In this document: positions 5,138-9,594 of the stretch, in pieces
How positions within the stretch are numbered: position 1 is the stretch's first letter
How the letters are laid out: each line of letters begins with the position of its first letter
DNA from: CAZTWC01 sp964617105 [NCBI: uncultured Myxococcia bacterium]
GTDB lineage: Bacteria > CAZTWC01
Length of the DNA: 9,594 nt
Reading direction: 5' to 3'
Assembly (NCBI GenBank): GCA_964617105.1
Contig: CAZTWC010000059.1
Location: 1-9,594, forward strand
The notes under the pieces: generated by a model
Told to the model about the DNA's origin: nothing
The model's database searches: none
Seen by the model: only the letters and a program-made list of their open reading frames with translations
Translations under genes and position numbers: made by a program

Positions 5138-6769
5138 ATGAGCAACGCAGTCTATTCTGTGCCAGTTCCTTATAATGAACCAATTTTAGATTATGCCCCG
5201 GAAAGTTATGAACGGGAGATATTACAGGGGCAATTGAAGAAAATGCTGGGGGAAAATATAGATATCCCTTTAGTTATTGGCGGAGAAGAGGTTCGCACCG
5301 GCAATTTGGCCAGGTGTGTCTGTCCTCATAATCACCAGCATCTGCTGGCCCAGTATCACAAAGCGGGCGAGAATGAGGTTAATCTGGCAGTGGAAAAAGC
5401 CATGGCTGCGGCGCCTCAGTGGGCGGCCATGCCCTGGGAACACCGAGCCGGCATTTTCCTCAAGGCTGCGGAGTTATTAGCCACCAAATACCGGCCTATT
5501 CTAAATGCCGCCACCATGTTAAATCAGAGTAAAACTGCTCATCAGGCAGAGATCGATTCCGCCTGCGAATTGATCGATTTTTACCGGTTCAACCCGATCT
5601 ATATGGAAGAGATATTTTGCCAGCAGCCTGAATCTTCGCCAGGTATATGGAACCGGGTGGAATATCGTCCCCTGGAGGGTTTTATCTTTGCTGTCACCCC
5701 CTTTAATTTTACCTCCATTGCCGGCAATTTGCCAACTTCTCCAGCCATGATGGGCAATGTGGTGCTATGGAAACCAGCCTCTTCTGCTGTTTACTCAGCT
5801 CATTTTATAATGAAACTATTGCAGGAAGCGGGATTACCCGATGGGGTGATCAATCTGATCCCCGGTCCGGGCGGTTCGGTGGGTAATCCGGTTATGAACC
5901 GGCCCGAGTTGGCCGGAGTCCATTTTACCGGCAGCACCCCGGTGTTCCAGGGGATGTGGAAAACCATCGGCCAAAATATTGCATCATACCGCTCCTATCC
6001 CCGGATAGTGGGAGAAACCGGCGGAAAGGATTTTATCTTTGCTCATCCCTCCGCCGACCAGAATGCTCTCTGCACCGCCCTGGTTCGGGGCGCCTTCGAG
6101 TACCAGGGACAAAAGTGTTCCGCTGCTTCCAGGGCCTATATTCCGGAATCTGTATGGTCTGGATTGAAAGAGATGCTGGTGGGGACTGTCAAAGAGATCA
6201 CCATGGGAGATGTCACTGACTTCAAACATTTTATGGGCGCGGTTATCGACCAGGCGGCCTATAATTCTATTAAAGAATATATCGATTACGCTACTGACTC
6301 CAGCGATGCAGAAATATTAACCGGTGGCGGATGCAACGATTCAGAGGGGTATTTTATTGAACCAACTCTGGTCTTGACCTCCCGTCCCGATTTTAGGCTG
6401 ATGCAGGATGAGATTTTTGGGCCGGTGTTAACTATATACGTTTATAAAGACAACCAGTTTGAAGAGACGTTGGATATTTGCGATAAGACTTCCCCCTATG
6501 CCCTGACTGGAGCGGTTTTTGCCCAGGATCGTCAGGCCATAGTTAAGGCATCTAAGGCTCTGGTCAATTCGGCGGGTAACTTTTATATCAATGACAAGCC
6601 TACAGGAGCGGTGGTGGGACAGCAGCCTTTTGGCGGCGGCCGGGCTTCTGGCACCAATGACAAGGCGGGCAGTTACCTGAACTTGCTCAGGTGGGTTTCT
6701 ACCCGTACCATCAAGGAGATGTTTTGTCCTCCGGAAGATTATCGCTATCCATATATGAAAAAAAAGTAA
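5138..6769 (+). CDS. pruA: L-glutamate gamma-semialdehyde (1-pyrroline-5-carboxylate) dehydrogenase
   Basis: A 543-residue NAD-dependent aldehyde dehydrogenase of the ALDH4 type, oxidising glutamate semialdehyde/P5C to glutamate in the last step of proline catabolism. The catalytic Cys is C327 in EYQGQKCSAASRAYIP. The general base is E293 in VGETGGKDF. Their separation of 34 residues equals that in human ALDH4A1 (E314/C348). The cofactor/oxyanion region includes TPFNFTSIAGNLPTSPAMMGN, and the C-terminal anchor-loop region is VVGQQPFGGGRASGTNDKAG. The N-terminus (VPVPYNEPILDYAPES) is typical of the stand-alone, eukaryote-like P5C dehydrogenases rather than of bifunctional PutA. The chosen start has AAGGAG six bases upstream (5126-5131). 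The frame is open back to a GTG at 5045, but that stretch is made of tandem repeats. No proline dehydrogenase gene is visible here. The kinase gene follows after 18 bases. Confidence 0.94.
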   Translation: MSNAVYSVPVPYNEPILDYAPESYEREILQGQLKKMLGENIDIPLVIGGEEVRTGNLARCVCPHNHQHLLAQYHKAGENEVNLAVEKAMAAAPQWAAMPWEHRAGIFLKAAELLATKYRPILNAATMLNQSKTAHQAEIDSACELIDFYRFNPIYMEEIFCQQPESSPGIWNRVEYRPLEGFIFAVTPFNFTSIAGNLPTSPAMMGNVVLWKPASSAVYSAHFIMKLLQEAGLPDGVINLIPGPGGSVGNPVMNRPELAGVHFTGSTPVFQGMWKTIGQNIASYRSYPRIVGETGGKDFIFAHPSADQNALCTALVRGAFEYQGQKCSAASRAYIPESVWSGLKEMLVGTVKEITMGDVTDFKHFMGAVIDQAAYNSIKEYIDYATDSSDAEILTGGGCNDSEGYFIEPTLVLTSRPDFRLMQDEIFGPVLTIYVYKDNQFEETLDICDKTSPYALTGAVFAQDRQAIVKASKALVNSAGNFYINDKPTGAVVGQQPFGGGRASGTNDKAGSYLNLLRWVSTRTIKEMFCPPEDYRYPYMKKK

Positions 6770-6787
6770 AAATGTAGGAGATTAACT

Positions 6788-8347
6788 TTGACAACTGCCG
6801 GAGATGATAATTTCCAGATACTTCTGGATAATATAGAGGATATGGTCTTTTTGCTGAATAAAAGAGATTTTATTCAATACTGCAACCGCCCTGCCCGGGA
6901 GCATTTTAAGATGGCTGAGCCGGGAGATAAACCAATAGATCCAAGAAGGCGCAAGGATTTTCTCTCTTTGTGGAGCAGTGATAGCGGCAAATGCCAGGAA
7001 AAACTTAAAACCGGCCTGGAGATAGCCAGAATAACCAGCAACAAAGTTTCTATTCAACTCGAAAATGATATTCAGGAATCCAATTTCGCCGTGGAACTGA
7101 AACCCTTATGCCAGGAGGATGGAGAAGAGATCCTGATGGTAACTATCCGGGAGATCACCGGCCAGGTAAAGATGGAGAGAGCCCAGTTTGAGTTGGAAGA
7201 GAGGTTGACCAATATTTTTGAAGCCCTTCCCGTGGGTGTTTTACTGGTCGATGTCAAAACCAGTCAAGTATTGGAGTCCAATATTGTATTCAAGAAAATA
7301 ATTGGTTGCGAAAACGAGAATATAAGGGGAATTGATTGTTGTTGGCAGGAACGATTACAAAAATTAACCGGTTTTGTGGAAAACAGGCAATCTTTGAGAA
7401 ATAAAGAGGTGGTAATACCAAAGCAGGATGGTCAGGATAAAATTTGTTTATGGAATGCGGTTTACCTGGAATTTGGCCAGGGAGGATGTTATCTGCACAG
7501 TTTTGTCGATATCAGCGACCGCAAACAAGCGGAAGATGAGTTGAAGGCCGCTTACCGGAAAATCAGAACTTTCAATCAGCAACTGGCCGACCGGGTGGCT
7601 CAGGAGGTGGAAAGCAACCGCAAAAAGGATGTCACTTTGATGCAGCAATCCCGCCTGGCTGCGATAGGAGAGATGATCGCCAATATAGCTCACCAGTGGC
7701 GGCAACCTCTAAGCGGCCTGGGAATAATAATCCAAGATATCAAGGACGCCTATAATTACCAGGAGTTGGATGAGAAATACCTGGATGAAAGCATTCAGCA
7801 TTCCAGGCAGTTAATCGCCCACATGTCAGATACCATTGATGATTTTAGGAGTTTTTTTAATTCCTCCAGTAGCGAAAAACAATTTGATCTTAGCAAAAAT
7901 ATCGAGCGTACCTTGAACATTATCAGCGCCAATATAAAAACCAATGGCATCAGCATTGAAAAAGATTTTCAAGAAAATATTTCCCTCTATGGCTTTGGTA
8001 ATGAATACAGTCAAGTGCTGATAAATATAATCAATAATGCCAAAGATGAATTGGCAGGCCGGAAAATAGATGATCCCCGGATATTGATTTCAACCCGCCA
8101 GCAGGATAATGAGGTGATAGTTGATATTACCGATAATGCCGGTGGAATCCCTGAAGATGTTATAAACCATGTCTTTGAGCCCTATTTTACCACCAAGGGA
8201 GAAGCGGACGGCACTGGTATCGGTTTGTATATGTCCCGGGAGATAATAGAAAACAAAATGAAGGGGCGCTTGAGTGTAACCAACACTGAAGAGGGGGCCA
8301 GGTTTCAGATATCGGTGCCAGTCGGGAGGTTAAATAATGAGTGCTAA
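6788..8347 (+). CDS. Cytoplasmic PAS-PAS sensor histidine kinase
   Basis: A 519-residue histidine kinase with no transmembrane segment or signal peptide, so it should sense a cytoplasmic signal. An N-terminal PAS-like domain (about 8-130) is followed by a second PAS (about 138-255, IFEALPVGVLLVDVKT...FVDISDRKQAEDEL) and a coiled-coil linker (about 245-295). The phosphoacceptor is H302 in GEMIANIAHQWRQPLSGLG, a histidine box typical of a large soluble-kinase subgroup common in delta- and epsilonproteobacteria. The ATPase domain shows an N-box NIINNAKDEL (N413-N417), G1 DNAGGIP, F-box FEPYFTTK and G2 GTGIGLYMS. The start is TTG at 6788, chosen because TAGGAG sits seven bases upstream. It is 18 bases after the dehydrogenase gene and overlaps the next gene by 11 bases. 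The ligand is unknown. Confidence 0.92.
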   Translation: MTTAGDDNFQILLDNIEDMVFLLNKRDFIQYCNRPAREHFKMAEPGDKPIDPRRRKDFLSLWSSDSGKCQEKLKTGLEIARITSNKVSIQLENDIQESNFAVELKPLCQEDGEEILMVTIREITGQVKMERAQFELEERLTNIFEALPVGVLLVDVKTSQVLESNIVFKKIIGCENENIRGIDCCWQERLQKLTGFVENRQSLRNKEVVIPKQDGQDKICLWNAVYLEFGQGGCYLHSFVDISDRKQAEDELKAAYRKIRTFNQQLADRVAQEVESNRKKDVTLMQQSRLAAIGEMIANIAHQWRQPLSGLGIIIQDIKDAYNYQELDEKYLDESIQHSRQLIAHMSDTIDDFRSFFNSSSSEKQFDLSKNIERTLNIISANIKTNGISIEKDFQENISLYGFGNEYSQVLINIINNAKDELAGRKIDDPRILISTRQQDNEVIVDITDNAGGIPEDVINHVFEPYFTTKGEADGTGIGLYMSREIIENKMKGRLSVTNTEEGARFQISVPVGRLNNEC

Positions 8348-9594
8348 AAAATTAGATGTAACTGTTCTTTATGTGGAAGATGACACTTTTTTACGCCAGA
8401 CTATCAGCCGAATTTTGAAAAGAAGGGTCAGCACCTTACTGGTCGCAGAAAATGGCCGGGAAGGACTGGGGGTATTCAAAGAGGAGCGGCCAGACATTGT
8501 GGTTACCGATATTAAGATGCCCAGCATGAATGGGCTGGAGATGTCCAAAGAGATTTTGGCCATTGACCGGAGCGTGCCCATAATCATCACCATTGCCCAC
8601 AACGAAGTCAATTTATTGGTGGGTGCCATTGAAATAGGCATCAGCAAATATGTTCTCAAGCCCATTGACATCGAAAATCTGTATAACAGTCTCTATAAAA
8701 TTGCTGAAACCATTAACCTTAAGAAAAAACTGGAACAGGAATCGAAACTGCTGGAAGAATACAAACGAGCGGTGGATCTCAGCACCATAGTGTTAAAGAG
8801 TGATGACAACGGCAAAGTGGTTTATATTAATGACAAATTTAGACAACTCACCGGCTTTACCGACCAGGAGGTGGTGGGCCAGGATTACTGGCAATTCCTG
8901 GACCCGCAGGAGATGGAGGATTTTAAAACCGAAAAAATGAACGCCATCAAAGCGGGGAAGAAGTGGCAGGGAATTATTAAATACCAGGGTAAAGGTAAAA
9001 ATATTTATCATCTGGATACTATCTTGTACCCAATTTTAGATCCCTCCGGCACCATGGTTGAGGTTTTGAGCCTGGGTAATAATATTACCGGATTGATAGA
9101 GAAAGAGGATGAGTTGAAGGCCGCTTTGAAAAAGGTGAAGCAGGCTGACGAATTAAAGGGGCAGTTTTTGGCTAATATGAGCCACGAAATAAGAACCCCC
9201 ATGAATGGAATTTTGGGATTTAGCCGGCTTTTAGGCGATACTCACCTGGATACCTCTCAGCATGAATATGTGCAGGCCATTAACAAGAGCACCGTGACTT
9301 TACTTTGTATAATCAATGATATTCTCGATTTTTCCAAGATCGAGAGTGGCAAAATCGAATTGGAGAAGATCAGTTTCAATCCTCTAAAAGAGTTTGAGAC
9401 CACGGTTTCTTTGTTTTCTGTTAAAGCCAACGATAAAAATATCACTTTGATGAGTTTTATCGATCCCAATCTGCCCGAAACCATTTTGGGTGATCCTACC
9501 AGGATTAAGCAGGTATTGATCAACCTGACTGAGAATGGACTGAAATTTACCCCTGAGAACGGTTCTCTGGTGGTGAGAATAGAGCCGATACAGG
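8337..9594 (+). CDS. Receiver-PAS-histidine kinase hybrid (3' end outside window)
   Basis: The gene starts at ATG 8337 with GGGAGG seven bases upstream, overlaps the preceding kinase by 11 bases, and runs off the window (419 codons seen). The N-terminal receiver domain (about 8-125) has acidic residues E14-D15-D16, phosphoacceptor D58 (VVTDIKMPSMNG) and K108 in YVLKPI. The position equivalent to the CheY switch Thr87 is I86 (IITIAHNE), which is unusual. A linker helix leads to a PAS domain (about 140-255), then HisKA with H283 in FLANMSHEIRTPMNGILGFSR, and the beginning of the ATPase domain (GDPTRIKQVLINLTENGLKF), where the window ends. It probably accepts phosphate from the upstream kinase and passes it on. 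Further receiver or Hpt domains may follow. No membrane segment is visible. Confidence 0.92.
   Translation, partial: MSAKKLDVTVLYVEDDTFLRQTISRILKRRVSTLLVAENGREGLGVFKEERPDIVVTDIKMPSMNGLEMSKEILAIDRSVPIIITIAHNEVNLLVGAIEIGISKYVLKPIDIENLYNSLYKIAETINLKKKLEQESKLLEEYKRAVDLSTIVLKSDDNGKVVYINDKFRQLTGFTDQEVVGQDYWQFLDPQEMEDFKTEKMNAIKAGKKWQGIIKYQGKGKNIYHLDTILYPILDPSGTMVEVLSLGNNITGLIEKEDELKAALKKVKQADELKGQFLANMSHEIRTPMNGILGFSRLLGDTHLDTSQHEYVQAINKSTVTLLCIINDILDFSKIESGKIELEKISFNPLKEFETTVSLFSVKANDKNITLMSFIDPNLPETILGDPTRIKQVLINLTENGLKFTPENGSLVVRIEPIQ

Overview
The window reads as a flagellar hook locus on the minus strand, facing away from a plus-strand operon that pairs a proline-catabolism enzyme with two-component signalling genes. 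The organism is a motile bacterium. Moderate base composition, a -24/-12 (sigma-54) promoter ahead of hook genes, an ALDH4-type P5C dehydrogenase and a soluble PAS kinase with an 'AHQWRQPL' histidine box would fit a Gram-negative, delta-/epsilon-like or uncultured candidate lineage. I cannot assign a taxon from sequence alone.

Minus strand, in transcription order. A near-perfect sigma-54 promoter (4917-4933) precedes a small 'flagellar operon protein' gene (4465-4860, 131 aa). A terminator-like hairpin follows, then about 840 bases without a conventional gene, then hook gene flgE copy 1 (2155-3624, 489 aa). After a 206-base spacer carrying a G-quadruplex-type repeat comes a second small flagellar protein gene (1604-1948, 114 aa), then flgE copy 2 (147-1508, 453 aa). 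The window's left end may hold the first codons of another minus-strand gene. Small protein plus FlgE is therefore present twice in tandem, with strongly diverged copies.

The 840-base gap is the most unusual part. Its promoter-distal part (3625-3850) is a run of strong hairpins in the flgE copy 1 leader. Its promoter-proximal part (3851-4431) is bounded by 20-base imperfect inverted repeats (17/20) and is packed with nested inverted repeats. One is a long-range helix (4052-4074 with 4205-4227) whose deviations from perfect pairing become G-U pairs only when read as minus-strand RNA, giving 22 of 23 pairs. I read it as a candidate large structured RNA, or a mobile element carrying one, in the hook transcript. 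It contains a 12-codon reading frame with an ideal ribosome binding site whose end lies inside that helix.

Plus strand. After a 277-base divergent intergenic region with inverted repeats and tandem GGAAA/TTTCC repeats come an L-glutamate-gamma-semialdehyde (P5C) dehydrogenase (5138-6769), a cytoplasmic double-PAS histidine kinase (6788-8347), and a receiver-PAS-histidine kinase hybrid (8337 to beyond 9594). An 18-base gap and an 11-base overlap suggest one operon. No tRNA, rRNA, CRISPR array or transposase gene was seen.
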